This document shows positions 8,930 to 17,783 of a stretch of 64,000 bases of DNA, in pieces. The position numbers and the translations under genes were made by a program. The stretch is from contig NZ_CAJXTC010000015.1 in the NCBI RefSeq assembly GCF_913060805.1, forward strand, positions 60,507 through 124,506. Direction: 5' to 3'. The notes under the pieces are model-generated. The model did not search any database. It was not told where the DNA came from and saw nothing but the letters and a program-made list of their open reading frames with translations. Origin of the DNA: an uncultured Draconibacterium sp. Its GTDB lineage: Bacteria > Bacteroidota > Bacteroidia > Bacteroidales > Prolixibacteraceae. Positions within the stretch are counted from its first letter, which is position 1. Every line of letters begins with the position of its first letter.

Positions 8930-9091
8930 TGTCAAATCAAGTATAAGGTATTGGTTAAGCCGCAGTTATTTTTTTGTGTTTTGTGAAGTTAGAAAAAGTA
9001 AGCATAGCCATAGCTACGCGAGTCTTTTTATGACGAAACAAAACCGAAAAAGAACAAGGCTTGGGGCGATAGATTATGCTTGACTTGGCAC
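8929..9091. repeat. 163-bp imperfect palindromic intergenic element
   Basis: The ends GTGTCAAATCAAGTATAA (from 8929) and TTATGCTTGACTTGGCAC (to 9091) are inverted copies that differ at three positions, all transitions. The similarity continues inward: AAGCC, TTCTTTTT/TTTTTTTG and AAAAAG blocks match across both arms up to the centre at GCATAGCCATAGCTACGC. The whole element is thus one long near-palindrome. No credible protein is encoded. It looks like a dispersed palindromic element, or a long RNA hairpin if transcribed from the preceding lipoprotein gene. Confidence 0.65.
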
Positions 9092-9107
9092 CAACCAATT
9101 CGAATAT

Positions 9108-9158
9108 AAAAAGAGCCTTACGATCTTTTATCGATCAATGTAAGGCTCTTTTGTTTTA
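9108..9158 (+). terminator. Intrinsic terminator after the GH92/lipoprotein unit
   Basis: AAAAGAGCCTTAC (9109-9121) pairs with GTAAGGCTCTTTT (9140-9152). Inside is a second small GATC/GATC pairing, and TTGTTTTAT follows. This is a strong stem with a T-rich tail on the plus strand, placed after the palindromic element at 8929-9091. Confidence 0.8.
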
Positions 9159-9208
9159 TATGCTGTCGCAGAGTATAGAAACACTTGCTTTTGCCTTATC
9201 AGGCAGAT

Positions 9209-9238
9209 TCTCCTCTTTGGCTTAGCCCAAAGAGGAGA
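9209..9238. repeat. 12-bp perfect hairpin in non-coding block 9160-9410
   Basis: TCTCCTCTTTGG (9209-9220) and CCAAAGAGGAGA (9227-9238) form a perfect stem with the loop CTTAGC. The block 9160-9410 around it has no convincing gene. It also contains shorter dyads (CCGG-CTCA-CCGG near 9360 and GATGTTA...TTACATC near 9387-9406). The block reads like a composite intergenic repeat rather than a decayed gene. Confidence 0.55.
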
Positions 9239-9413
9239 CAGAAAACCCAAGGCTGCGCCCGCTTCCCTCGGAAAAGCTACGTGATGCCAGCTAAAATTCC
9301 TGAAACTCGTCGTACCTCCTCAAACATCAGTAATTTGTTGCGCTGCCACCACTTGTTTTCCGGCTCACCGGCCGAGGCCCAGCTTCGATGTTACTGACGT
9401 TACATCAATGAAC

Positions 9414-9542
9414 GGCCTCTTTTGGGATTTGTCCGGAGTTGAAATAAAATCTTAGAGAGAACGGGAAGCTTCGAAGAATTGAGAAGATCACCCGTCCGAA
9501 CTTAGGTTTTATGAAAACGAAGGATTAAGCCCAAAAGTAGCC
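9414..9542. repeat. 129-bp imperfect palindromic element
   Basis: The left end GGCCTCTTTTGGGATTTGTCC (from 9414) and the reverse complement of the right end (GGCTACTTTTGGGCTTAATCC, to 9542) match over most positions. Further inward, ATAAAATCTTAG matches ATAAAACCTAAG, and GAACGGG matches GGACGGG. The arms are about 55 bp. It is the second large near-palindrome in this 760-bp intergenic block and is probably the same kind of element as the one at 8929-9091, although the sequences differ. Confidence 0.55.
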
Positions 9543-9584
9543 TTGATCTTTTTGCTTCGTTTTTGCATCAAGGCAAAAATGAAG
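9543..9584. repeat. Compact hairpin beside the 129-bp palindrome
   Basis: CTTCGTTTTTGC (9555-9566) and GCAAAAATGAAG (9573-9584) pair with one G-T mismatch around the loop ATCAAG. The remaining bases to 9689 hold a short dyad AAGGCCA/TGGCCTT (about 9650-9684) that may end transcription toward or from the convergent peptidase gene. No gene is seen here. Confidence 0.5.
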
Positions 9585-9689
9585 GCCGCCGGCAGGCAGA
9601 AAGCAGAGCATTTCGTTGTTTTCCACATCTAGCATTCAGCTGCCTTTTAAGGCCACTCCAAATCTTACTTATCTGTATGGCCTTTTGTT

Positions 9690-11333
9690 TTATAGGTCTA
9701 CAACCTGAAAACTAGCCACATAAAAGTCTTTATCGACTTCTACTTTTTTTACTTTCTCGTCGGAATCGAAATATTGCCAGCGACCTGAAGGATTCAACCA
9801 TTTCAACTCTCCATTGATGTATACTTTCAGTGGCAATTTAAAATCGTCGATACAATTGGCCCACCGATATTGCAGCTCACCATCGATCATTGCAAACTCA
9901 AAAGTCGGGATTCGTGTGTCGCGCAGATACTGGTTAAAAAAGCCTTGTAAATCAAGCCCGGTATGTTTCATTAAATAGCCTTCAATTTGCTCAGCTTTTA
10001 CCGTCTGATGATAGAATTCTTTATTTAAACCGCGCAGAATTCCGCGCCATTTTTCATCGTCGTCAACCACTTGTCGCAAGGTATGCAACATATTGGCTCC
10101 TTTTGGGTACATATCTCCCGATCCCGGGTAATTTACGCCGTAAACCCCAATAACCGGGCGGTCGTTGAGAATACCCAGACGACTTCCCCGGATATATTCC
10201 GAGCCGGCCTTTTTTCCCCAGTAATATTCCACGAACAGATTCTCCGAGTAATTGGTAAAACTTTCATGAATCCACATATCAGCCTCATCCCAATTGGTAA
10301 TGTTATTGGCAAACCACTCGTGTCCCGATTCGTGAATAATGATAAAATCAAATTTGAAGCCCCAGCCCGAATAACTGATATCGCGGCCACCGTAACCATT
10401 TTTATAACCATTTCCGTAGGTCACCGAACTTTGATGCTCCATTCCCGGGTAAGGTACTTCCACCAATTTGTAACCATCTTCGTAAAACGGATACGGACCA
10501 AACCAGTGCTCAAAAGCTTCCAGCATCATTGGCGCCTGTTTAAAATGCTCTTTTGCCTTTTCGAGGTTTTGTTTCAGCACCCAATAATTGCAGTCCAAAT
10601 CGCCTTTTTCGCCTTTAAAAACTTCGTGCCAGTGCGCATAATTGCCAATATTAATATTTACCCCGTAGTTGTTTATCGGATTGTTTACAAACCAATGCGC
10701 CGTTTTTGTGCCGTCATCATTTTGTACCACTTCGCGCAAACGACCATTAGACACATCCATTAAATGATCGGGGAAAGTCACGCTTATCAGCATACTGTCG
10801 GGCTCGTCGTAAGGATGATCCTTGCACGGCCACCACAAACTGCCACCGTCGCCCTGGTTGGTATTTACAATAAAATCGTAGCCATTGGCATCTTTTTGCC
10901 AGCTGATACCGCCATCCCACGGAGGTCTTCTACTAATTTTCGGTTTCCCCGAATATTCAACCAGCAACTCGTTCACATCATTCGGATTTTGCTGCTTTTC
11001 CAATTCCACAAACCAGGCATTTCCATCTCGAGTATAATCGAGCACTTTGCCATTTTGAGTAATTCTCGAAATCTTCATCGGTGGCTGCAGGTCGATCTGC
11101 ATCAATTGATTCGGTTCCAAAACCCTATACTGAATCAGGTTGCTACCTGAAATCGTACTGTCAGCCGGATCTACTTTAACATCCAAATGATAATAAGTGA
11201 GATCCCACCAAACTCTTTCGGGCGTGATACTTCCACGCAACGAATCCTGGTGCGTAAAATTTGTTTTTTGTGCAGCTACATTCAATCCCAAAACAACCAA
11301 CAATGCTGCAATAAATAATCTTTGCTTCATCAA
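9690..11333 (-). CDS. Secreted M1 family aminopeptidase
   Basis: The 547-residue zinc aminopeptidase starts with a signal peptide (MMKQRLFIAALLVVLGLNVAAQ). The N-terminal beta-sandwich (about 40-250) is followed by the catalytic domain with GMEHQSS (297-303, the GxMEN-equivalent substrate loop), the zinc motif HESGH (334-338) and the distal ligand E357 in WIHESF. A short beta-rich C-terminus (about 480-547) follows, and the chain lacks the long ERAP-like helical domain of larger M1 enzymes. There is no T9SS sorting domain, so a periplasmic location is likely. It lies 21 bases downstream of the S15 peptidase gene on the same strand, and the two probably form a peptide-scavenging operon. Confidence 0.9.
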   Translation of the reverse strand: MMKQRLFIAALLVVLGLNVAAQKTNFTHQDSLRGSITPERVWWDLTYYHLDVKVDPADSTISGSNLIQYRVLEPNQLMQIDLQPPMKISRITQNGKVLDYTRDGNAWFVELEKQQNPNDVNELLVEYSGKPKISRRPPWDGGISWQKDANGYDFIVNTNQGDGGSLWWPCKDHPYDEPDSMLISVTFPDHLMDVSNGRLREVVQNDDGTKTAHWFVNNPINNYGVNINIGNYAHWHEVFKGEKGDLDCNYWVLKQNLEKAKEHFKQAPMMLEAFEHWFGPYPFYEDGYKLVEVPYPGMEHQSSVTYGNGYKNGYGGRDISYSGWGFKFDFIIIHESGHEWFANNITNWDEADMWIHESFTNYSENLFVEYYWGKKAGSEYIRGSRLGILNDRPVIGVYGVNYPGSGDMYPKGANMLHTLRQVVDDDEKWRGILRGLNKEFYHQTVKAEQIEGYLMKHTGLDLQGFFNQYLRDTRIPTFEFAMIDGELQYRWANCIDDFKLPLKVYINGELKWLNPSGRWQYFDSDEKVKKVEVDKDFYVASFQVVDL

Positions 11334-11354
11334 TCTAAAATTTAGAAACCCGTA

Positions 11355-13211
11355 TTATTGAATGGCTTTGTTGTAAGCTTCTGCCCCACCAACAACCGGA
11401 ATTTCAATGCTTGTTCCGTTCAAATCAACAGTTAATTCTGTTCCCGGTTTTGGATGAAGTGTAAAATCTTTATCGCTCGAAATGATCATCAAGCCAATCT
11501 GCTGTCCGGCTTTAATAACCTGATCATCGGGTTGTAACTCGAAAGTCATTTCGTAGAATTTACCCGGTTTTAAGGGCTCACTTTCGCGCAGCGATTTATA
11601 GTTCTGCAAATCGGCCCAACCACGGGTGATCAGATTATCGGTTATTTTTGGACGACGCCATTGTGAATTATTCCAAGGCAATGAAACCAGGTAAACCGAA
11701 AGGTTAACTGCCGGTTTGCTGCTGGCCGCTTTAATCGTAATCTTTGCCTTTCCTGAAATATGAACGTCTTCTTTAAATTCCGGACTAACATATATTAATC
11801 GATGCTCGGTAATATCGGCCTGTGCCAAGGCCTCGCTCGAAAATGAATAGTTGTCGACCAGCGTTTCTTCTTTCTGACTCGATGGTTTTTCAATTACAAG
11901 ACCACCTTTCTCCGGTGCTCCCGAAGTCAGGAAGAAAGTCACAGGTTTTGCATCCGGATTTGGATAATCAGCGTAAGATGTTGGGTGATCGTGATCAGCA
12001 TCTTCGCGCACAATCCACGCTTTTGGATCGTTTTCCACGCCATTTTCAATACCAAATAAATAGCGAGTAAACCAACGGTTCATCATGCTAAGTGGTGGTG
12101 GTCCGCCGTGTCCATCCTGATGGTAATAAATCTGGTGCGGAATACCTTTTGCTTTAGCTGCCTCGTAAATACGCAAACTATGCTCCGGCACCACATTCCA
12201 ATCGTTAAAACCGTGCGACATCAACATTGCAGCATGCATCGGCTCCATATCATTCAGGTAATCGCGGCCGGCCCAAAAATCATTGTAATCTCCGGTAATT
12301 CGATCCTGACCATTTTTCATTTCAGTATCGCGAACATGTTCTCGTGCATAAGCTCTTTTATCCAAATCGCCGCTGTGAATGAAATCAAAAAGCACATCCA
12401 CATCCTCGCCAAGATAACCTCCCGGAGAGCGAACCAATCCGTTTGAACGGTAATAATGATAATAGGAAGTATTTGGTGCAATCGGAATAATCGCTTCCAG
12501 TCCTTCAACACCGGTAGTTGCGGCAGCCAAAGGTAAAGTTCCTTCGTACGAAGTTCCGGTCATTCCAACTTTTCCTGTACACCAGTATGCTTCAACTTCT
12601 TCATTCCCTCTTCTGGTTTTGTAACCTTTTGCACGTCCGCAAAGCCAGTCGATTACCGCTTTTGGAGCCAGCGATTCGTTGTCGCCACCAACTGTTGGAG
12701 AGCCGTCAGACAAGCCGGTTCCCGGAGACGATGAATGTACAACAACAAAACCACGGGGAACCCATGTTTTTATCTGAGCCTTCGAAATAATTGGCCGTTC
12801 TCCCCTGCGCTGAATTTCGGGCGGGTGCACATGTTGTTTTGGTTCCTCACCCAATTCCTGCTTAACATCCCAGAAAAACTCGGGATTGTTACCTGCCACA
12901 CCGGCAAAATAAGGGCTCGAATTATAAATAACAGGAAGTTTCAATCCTTCGCTTTCGGTTTGTCGCGGACGTGTAACATCAACGTGCATGCGGTCTAACA
13001 GGCCATCGCCATCCGAATCAAATTCAGTTTCCACCCACAGGTCTTCACGAATCCAGTAATCCGGATCTTCAAACGCTTTTACAATTTGTGCCTCTCCATC
13101 TTTAAAAAAAGGCTTTGCCTGCTCGTTTTGTTGCGCTCGGCTATCAACAGACCACAACTGAACAAGCATCAAACAGACAACACTTAAACTCAGCTTTTTT
13201 CTAATCTTCAT
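11355..13211 (-). CDS. Secreted Xaa-Pro dipeptidyl-peptidase (S15/CocE family)
   Basis: The 618-residue serine hydrolase has a signal peptide (about 1-26) and an alpha/beta-hydrolase core. The nucleophile S221 is in GMTGTSYEGT, the acid is probably D337 (SHGFNDWNV), and the base is H368 (YHQDGHGG). A C-terminal jelly-roll domain (about 430-605) follows, as in X-Pro dipeptidyl peptidases and cocaine esterase. It would release X-Pro dipeptides in the periplasm. It is the first gene of a two-gene unit with the M1 aminopeptidase downstream. CocE-type esterase activity is the main alternative, but the pairing with a peptidase favours peptide substrates. Confidence 0.87.
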   Translation of the reverse strand: MKIRKKLSLSVVCLMLVQLWSVDSRAQQNEQAKPFFKDGEAQIVKAFEDPDYWIREDLWVETEFDSDGDGLLDRMHVDVTRPRQTESEGLKLPVIYNSSPYFAGVAGNNPEFFWDVKQELGEEPKQHVHPPEIQRRGERPIISKAQIKTWVPRGFVVVHSSSPGTGLSDGSPTVGGDNESLAPKAVIDWLCGRAKGYKTRRGNEEVEAYWCTGKVGMTGTSYEGTLPLAAATTGVEGLEAIIPIAPNTSYYHYYRSNGLVRSPGGYLGEDVDVLFDFIHSGDLDKRAYAREHVRDTEMKNGQDRITGDYNDFWAGRDYLNDMEPMHAAMLMSHGFNDWNVVPEHSLRIYEAAKAKGIPHQIYYHQDGHGGPPPLSMMNRWFTRYLFGIENGVENDPKAWIVREDADHDHPTSYADYPNPDAKPVTFFLTSGAPEKGGLVIEKPSSQKEETLVDNYSFSSEALAQADITEHRLIYVSPEFKEDVHISGKAKITIKAASSKPAVNLSVYLVSLPWNNSQWRRPKITDNLITRGWADLQNYKSLRESEPLKPGKFYEMTFELQPDDQVIKAGQQIGLMIISSDKDFTLHPKPGTELTVDLNGTSIEIPVVGGAEAYNKAIQ

Positions 13212-13481
13212 TCGTTCAAAATTTTATACAGTCCTTAAAGCGATATAAAAAATCGGCCCCGGACTACTTTTATTACAGTTTTTTATGATTCCCCTCCCCA
13301 AAAAACAGGGGTGACAAGCTTATTTTTTTTGAAAAGCTAAATATAGCTACACTTAACTTTTATATGATGACGAATGACATACTTTGTTAATTATTTGTAA
13401 GGAATTAAAGTGTAATTCATCCTTTTCTCAATTAAAAGAGTTATTTGTATTTTATTTGCAACAACTATTAACACGACAGCT

Positions 13482-13919
13482 ATGAGACAATTAGTTTGCC
13501 CCATATCGAAAGATGTGGTGGATGAAAAAATTACCCGAATAAACGCACTGATCGGTATTTTGCTGATTATAACAGGTTTTGTGATGAATTCGTCAATCTT
13601 TTTGATTGTGCTGATGGCCGACTTTTTTATGCGCGCTTTTACGCAGGTAAAACACAGCCCGATTAGCTATGTTAGCCATCGCTTGTCGAATGCACTTAAT
13701 TTAAAAGAGAAACCAACATCGAAAGCTCCAAAGGTTTTTGCTGCACGACTTGGTTTTGTAATGTCGCTGGTTATTGTTGGGCTGTTTTTAGCTCAGCTAA
13801 GCACGGCAGCAATGGTTGTAGCGGGCATGCTGATATTTTTTGCATCGCTCGAATTTGCTTTGGGTATTTGCATGGGATGCATCATTTACACTTATATCGT
13901 ACTACCATTTTATAAATAA
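13482..13919 (+). CDS. DUF4395 family integral membrane protein
   Basis: The 145-residue protein has about four hydrophobic segments (near 21-35, 38-54, 88-104 and 106-142) and the N-terminal CPISKDVVDEKITRINA typical of DUF4395. A C-terminal CMGC pair sits at the last membrane segment. In other genomes members of this family lie near thioredoxin-like or sulfur-handling genes, but here the gene stands alone with its own terminator. The biochemical role is not known. The two cysteines at the membrane edge suggest a redox or metal function, which is inference. Confidence 0.8.
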   Translation: MRQLVCPISKDVVDEKITRINALIGILLIITGFVMNSSIFLIVLMADFFMRAFTQVKHSPISYVSHRLSNALNLKEKPTSKAPKVFAARLGFVMSLVIVGLFLAQLSTAAMVVAGMLIFFASLEFALGICMGCIIYTYIVLPFYK

Positions 13920-13946
13920 TTCTACTTAATACAATTTTTCAGTTTT

Positions 13947-13979
13947 AAGGCTTCTGTCAGTTGACGGAGGCCTTTTTTA
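13947..13979 (+). terminator. Intrinsic terminator after DUF4395 gene
   Basis: AAGGCTTCTGTCA (13947-13959) pairs with TGACGGAGGCCTT (13962-13974), including G-T wobbles, and TTTTTAT follows. It closes the DUF4395 transcript. The remaining bases to the MFS gene at 14202 are A/T-rich and hold the operator-like copies listed separately. Confidence 0.8.
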
Positions 13980-14108
13980 TTTTCTGATTTTCAACATTCT
14001 GCATAAAGAAAGACAAGCGCCATAAAAATTTGATAATTGTAAAATATTATTGTTCATATTAAATTTTTGTCGTCGTACCGATTGTTTTCCAAGAAATTTG
14101 TGCACATA

Positions 14109-14160
14109 CTTTTTAAATTTTTTTAAAATTGCCCTGGTAAGTTTTTAAAAAAATAAAAAC
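14109..14160 (+). promoter_or_regulatory. Degenerate copies of the ROK-type operator before MFS/GH130
   Basis: CTTTTTAA at 14109-14116 is followed, after a 6-base spacer, by TTAAAATT (14123-14130). This matches the left half of the GH92/ROK palindrome exactly and the right half at 6 of 8 positions. A weaker copy, GTTTTTAA-N4-ATAAAAAC, occurs at 14141-14160. Both lie 40-95 bases before the MFS start codon. The low complexity of the motif limits its weight. Confidence 0.4.
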
Positions 14161-14201
14161 GTTACTTTTCAATCATCAATCTTTAACGACATTATTTACC
14201 G

Positions 14202-15506
14202 ATGGTAAAAGCAAAAAACAAAGTTACTAATCCGGCAATGTGGGTTCCTACGGCCTATTTTGCAATGGGTTTACCATTCATGGTGCTGGCACAGTCAACG
14301 GCTATCATGTATAAAAATATGGGGATCTCCGATTCCAAAATTGCATTCTGGACCTCGCTGATTATGCTTCCGTGGACCTTGAAACCACTATGGAGTCCGG
14401 TTTTGGAGATGTTTAAATCGAAGAAGTTTTTTGTGGTTACCAGCCAGTTTATTACCGCAATAACTTTTGCATTGATTGCTTTTGCACTTCCGCTGCCTAA
14501 CTTTTTTGCCTACACCATTGCGCTGCTTGGCGTTATTGGTTTTAGCGGTGCCACCAACGATATTGCAACCGACGGCGTTTACCTCAGCGTTCTTTCATCA
14601 AAAGATCAGGCACGTTACATTGGCTGGCAGGGAGCGTCGTACAATGTGGGTAAATTCCTGGCCTACGGGGGTTTTGTTACCATAGCCGGAATTCTCGAAA
14701 AACAAATGGGCATCGTAAATGCCTGGGTAGCCGTAATGCTTGGAATTGGTGCCGTGATGGCTTTGGTAGGCCTTTATCACTCGCGAATGCTACCGGGCGG
14801 AGAAGCATCTACATCAGAAGTACAAAGTTTGAAAGAAGGATTTGCCACACTTTGGGATGTGCTAAAAACATTCTTTCAGAAAAAACATATTTACTGGTAC
14901 ATCATCTTTATTGTATTGTACCGATTTGCCGAAGGATTTGCGATAAAAATTGCACCGCTGTTCTTTAAAGCCGCCGTTGCCGATGGTGGTTTAGGATTAA
15001 CAACAACCGAAATTGGTGTGGTTTACGGAACATTCGGAACCGCAGCTTTTGTGGGAGGCTCGCTTCTTGCAGGTTATTTTATTGCGCGACGTGGTTTAAA
15101 ACGGGCCTTGTTTATTCTGGTTAGCACCTTTAATATTCCATTTTTGGTTTATGCTTTGCTAGCCCACTATCAACCATCAAGTCTTTACCTGGTTGGTGCG
15201 GCAGTGGTGTTCGAATATTTTGGTTATGGCTTTGGATTTGTTGGCCTGATGCTGTTTATGATGCAGCAGGTTGCACCCGGAAAATACAAAATGGCGCACT
15301 ACGCTTTTGCCACCGGAATTATGAATCTTGGTTTTATGGTGCCGTCGATGCTGAGCGGTTATTTTAGCGACTGGCTGGGCTATAAATTGTTTTTTGCCTG
15401 GGTACTAATTGCTACCATTCCTGCATTTATTGCTGCACGATTCGTTCCTTTCGGACACCCCGATAATGTTGATGAAGAAACAAAAGAAATAGAGACAAAT
15501 GAGTAA
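14202..15506 (+). CDS. MFS transporter paired with GH130 phosphorylase
   Basis: The 434-residue protein has about 12 hydrophobic segments and resembles AmpG/SLC45-like major facilitator transporters ([16 protein letters not shown] at the N-terminus, [15 protein letters not shown] about 108-122). It would import an oligosaccharide across the cytoplasmic membrane. The last 8 bases overlap the start of the GH130 gene, so the two are translationally coupled. The likely cargo is therefore the substrate of that enzyme, Man-beta-1,4-GlcNAc or a related beta-mannosyl disaccharide. Substrate identity is inferred from the coupling, not from residues. Confidence 0.85.
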   Translation: MVKAKNKVTNPAMWVPTAYFAMGLPFMVLAQSTAIMYKNMGISDSKIAFWTSLIMLPWTLKPLWSPVLEMFKSKKFFVVTSQFITAITFALIAFALPLPNFFAYTIALLGVIGFSGATNDIATDGVYLSVLSSKDQARYIGWQGASYNVGKFLAYGGFVTIAGILEKQMGIVNAWVAVMLGIGAVMALVGLYHSRMLPGGEASTSEVQSLKEGFATLWDVLKTFFQKKHIYWYIIFIVLYRFAEGFAIKIAPLFFKAAVADGGLGLTTTEIGVVYGTFGTAAFVGGSLLAGYFIARRGLKRALFILVSTFNIPFLVYALLAHYQPSSLYLVGAAVVFEYFGYGFGFVGLMLFMMQQVAPGKYKMAHYAFATGIMNLGFMVPSMLSGYFSDWLGYKLFFAWVLIATIPAFIAARFVPFGHPDNVDEETKEIETNE

Positions 15507-16467
15507 AAAAGTAAACATACCTTTTGAAGAACGTCCGCAAGGTTGCACCGATGTAATGTGGCGTTATTCACAAAATCCGGTAATTGGCCGGTACGCGATT
15601 CCAACATCAAACAGTATTTTCAACAGTGCTGTCGTACCTTTTGAAGACGGTTTTGCCGGCGTTTTTCGCTGCGACAACAAAGCTGTGCAAATGAATATTT
15701 TTGCCGGTTTTAGTAAAGACGGAATCAACTGGGAGATCAATCACGAACCGATTGAAATGGTTGCCGGAAACACGGAAATGATCGAGTCGGATTATAAATA
15801 CGACCCGCGTGTTACCTGGATTGAAGACCGCTACTGGGTTACCTGGTGTAACGGGTATCACGGACCAACAATCGGGATTGCTTACACTTTCGATTTTAAA
15901 ACTTTTCACCAATGCGAAAACGCCTTTTTGCCATTTAACCGAAACGGTGTGCTTTTCCCGGAAAAGATCAACGGGAAATATGCCATGTTAAGCCGCCCAA
16001 GTGACAACGGCCACACACCATTTGGTGATATTTATATTAGTTACAGCCCGGATATGAAATACTGGGGCGAACACCGTTGTGCCATGAAAGTGACTCCGTT
16101 TGAACTGAGTGCCTGGCAGTGTACAAAAATTGGCGCCGGATCTGTTCCGATTAAAACGGAAGAAGGCTGGCTGGAATTCTACCACGGTGTAATCAATACT
16201 TGCAACGGATTCCGTTACTCGATGGGTGCTGCAATTCTCGATCTGGAAGATCCATCGAAAGTATTGTATCGCACGCAGCCCTATTTACTGGCTCCTGCCG
16301 CACCTTACGAACTGGCCGGCGATGTGCCAAATGTGGTTTTCCCGTGCGCCGCACTTAGCGACGGTGAAAAAATTGCCGTTTATTACGGTGCTGCCGATAC
16401 GGTTGTAGGAATGGCGTTTGCTTACCAGCAAGAACTCATTGATTTTATCAAGAATAATTCAATCTAG
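15499..16467 (+). CDS. GH130 beta-1,4-mannosyl phosphorylase, Man-GlcNAc type
   Basis: The 322-residue cytoplasmic protein is a five-bladed GH130 phosphorylase. Features include [10 protein letters not shown] near residue 22, [33 protein letters not shown] (about 98-117), [14 protein letters not shown], and [10 protein letters not shown] near the C-terminus. Its length and sequence pattern are like the Bacteroides N-glycan enzyme that cleaves beta-1,4-mannosyl-N-acetylglucosamine with phosphate to give mannose-1-phosphate and GlcNAc, rather than the longer mannosyl-glucose phosphorylases. It overlaps the MFS gene by 8 bases. Assignment to GH130 is firm; the acceptor sugar is inferred from recalled similarity and context. 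Confidence 0.87.
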   Translation: MSKKVNIPFEERPQGCTDVMWRYSQNPVIGRYAIPTSNSIFNSAVVPFEDGFAGVFRCDNKAVQMNIFAGFSKDGINWEINHEPIEMVAGNTEMIESDYKYDPRVTWIEDRYWVTWCNGYHGPTIGIAYTFDFKTFHQCENAFLPFNRNGVLFPEKINGKYAMLSRPSDNGHTPFGDIYISYSPDMKYWGEHRCAMKVTPFELSAWQCTKIGAGSVPIKTEEGWLEFYHGVINTCNGFRYSMGAAILDLEDPSKVLYRTQPYLLAPAAPYELAGDVPNVVFPCAALSDGEKIAVYYGAADTVVGMAFAYQQELIDFIKNNSI

Positions 16468-16527
16468 AAAGAAGTTCACGCAAAGACGCGAAGGTTTCGC
16501 TAAGCGCGCTGAGAAAAATATTGAATC

Positions 16528-16564
16528 ATAGTGATACCCTCACTTGAAGTGAGGGTATCACTAT
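16528..16564. terminator. 37-bp perfect palindrome, likely bidirectional terminator
   Basis: An 18-base arm (16528-16545, ATAGTGATACCCTCACTT) is followed by a single G (16546) and its exact reverse complement (16547-16564). It lies between the convergent GH130 gene and the exported-protein gene, and the stop codon of the latter (16561-16563) is inside the right arm. Short T/A runs flank both sides. The upstream bases 16475-16515 (CGCAAAGACGCGAAGG...) resemble a short dispersed repeat. Confidence 0.65.
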
Positions 16565-16938
16565 TTCCTGGGATCACCTCCAAATCGTTTTTCCTTTATA
16601 AAATACATATTTGTGGAATCAGGAACCGCGATTGGCATATTCCAATAATTACCTGAAGGTTTTACCACCGGCATATTATCTCCAAAAGCAATAAATACTT
16701 CTGTTGTTGATTTTAGATTTGAATTATCAATCGGGTTTTCTATGTTGTCATTAAACAAAGATTGAGGTAATTCGTCCTCCAATTTCAGTTGAGGTGAAAT
16801 AGTTAAATAATCGGGCTGCTGCTGTTTCTGAAAATCATCGAATTCAATTCGCGGAAGCGGTTTTATAGCGTACTCATTTTGGCTAAATGAAGTAAAGCCC
16901 AAACAACAAACAAACATCAAAACAACTATTGTCTTCAT
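16561..16938 (-). CDS. Small exported hypothetical protein
   Basis: The 125-residue protein has a cleavable signal peptide (MKTIVVLMFVCCLGFTSFSQ, about 1-20). The mature part is short and proline/asparagine-rich, with no cysteines and no recognisable domain. It contains SPQLKLEDELPQS and a C-terminal MYFIKEKRFGGDPRK. A periplasmic or surface location is inferred from the signal. The stop codon is embedded in the perfect palindrome at 16528-16564. I cannot assign a function. Confidence 0.65.
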   Translation of the reverse strand: MKTIVVLMFVCCLGFTSFSQNEYAIKPLPRIEFDDFQKQQQPDYLTISPQLKLEDELPQSLFNDNIENPIDNSNLKSTTEVFIAFGDNMPVVKPSGNYWNMPIAVPDSTNMYFIKEKRFGGDPRK

Positions 16939-17070
16939 AACCTTGAATTTGTTTTAGCAAGTTAATAAAGAGCACTTTAAATAGCTAAGCAATTAAGGTT
17001 TTTAACATTTGCAGAAAATCATACTTCACACATTCCTTCCTAACGTATTTTGGGGCAAAAATCTGATACT

Positions 17071-17586
17071 TTATTCCCCTTTTATCGCCTTCAAAACCAA
17101 AGGTGTTAAATCCTCGCTTTCGGGCGAAATGTAGGCCACGTTTCCGGCACTTACATCGAGCACATAAGTAAAATTTTGTGCGCCGGCGATGTTGCTGATT
17201 TCCTGGTTTATTTGTTTATAAATGGGTTGAATGAGCTCCATGTTACGGTTTTGCAACTGCTGTTGCGCCGATTGACTGTAATTCTGTATTTTTTGCGACT
17301 GCTCCAAAATATCGTTTTGTTTGGTCTGTTTCACAAAATCGGAATAGGTATCGCTTTCGGCTTCAAACTTTTCAATGGCAGCTTCGTGTTCCGCAATCAT
17401 TTCCTCGTAAATCTCTTGCATGTCTTTTGATTCTCGGTCAATAATAGTCTGAAGACTATCCATCGATGGATGTTTTTGTACCAGCTCCTGAATATTTACA
17501 TGCCCGATTTTTAATGGCTTTTGTGCGTTTGTAACCGTAGCAATGCAAAGCATTACAACCGCAGACAACAGAAATTTTATTTTCAT
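17071..17586 (-). CDS. OmpH/Skp family periplasmic chaperone
   Basis: The 171-residue protein has a signal peptide (about 1-21, ending TNAQ), then KIGHVNIQELVQKHPSMD, a long charged coiled-coil region (about 45-125, rich in E, Q and K), and a C-terminal strand NFTYVLDVSAGNVAYISPE. This is the layout of Skp/OmpH, a trimeric chaperone that holds unfolded outer-membrane proteins in the periplasm. It stands alone here, without bamA or lpxD neighbours, so it is probably an additional paralog and not the main bam-linked copy. Confidence 0.9.
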   Translation of the reverse strand: MKIKFLLSAVVMLCIATVTNAQKPLKIGHVNIQELVQKHPSMDSLQTIIDRESKDMQEIYEEMIAEHEAAIEKFEAESDTYSDFVKQTKQNDILEQSQKIQNYSQSAQQQLQNRNMELIQPIYKQINQEISNIAGAQNFTYVLDVSAGNVAYISPESEDLTPLVLKAIKGE

Positions 17587-17735
17587 AGTTATTAATTTAA
17601 GATTTTGAGCAAAGATGCCCCAATTATTGCCCCAATACAGCTAAAAGAAGTTAAACCTGTTTATGTTAATCGTTAACAAACTTAAAGGAGTTGCGCCGAT
17701 TCTTAAATTATGTTTCTATTCTTAAAAATTGTGCA

Positions 17736-17764
17736 TTAAAAAAGGGCGGAAAACCGCCCTTTAA
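17736..17764 (-). terminator. Intrinsic terminator after LolA-like gene
   Basis: AAAGGGCGG and CCGCCCTTT pair around an AAAA loop. Read on the minus strand, the stem is followed by TTTTTTAA, which is right for ending the gene at 17784-18494. Confidence 0.85.
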
Positions 17765-17783
17765 CATTTTTATTTAGTGATTT

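Noticed and set aside
8829..9083. 84-codon frame overlapping the lipoprotein end and the first palindrome
   Set aside because: It overlaps a better gene and a 163-bp palindrome; its composition is not protein-like.
9185..9397. 70-codon open frame in the intergenic block
   Set aside because: It runs through perfect hairpins and palindromic elements, has no signal or domain and no start context, and looks like a frame inside a repeat.
13294..13312. CCCC...GGGG dyad upstream of the S15 peptidase as an operator
   Set aside because: It is short, has low information content, and shows no second copy near genes of related function.
15380..15610. Minus-strand frame at the MFS/GH130 junction
   Set aside because: It is antisense to two translationally coupled genes, with no supporting motif.
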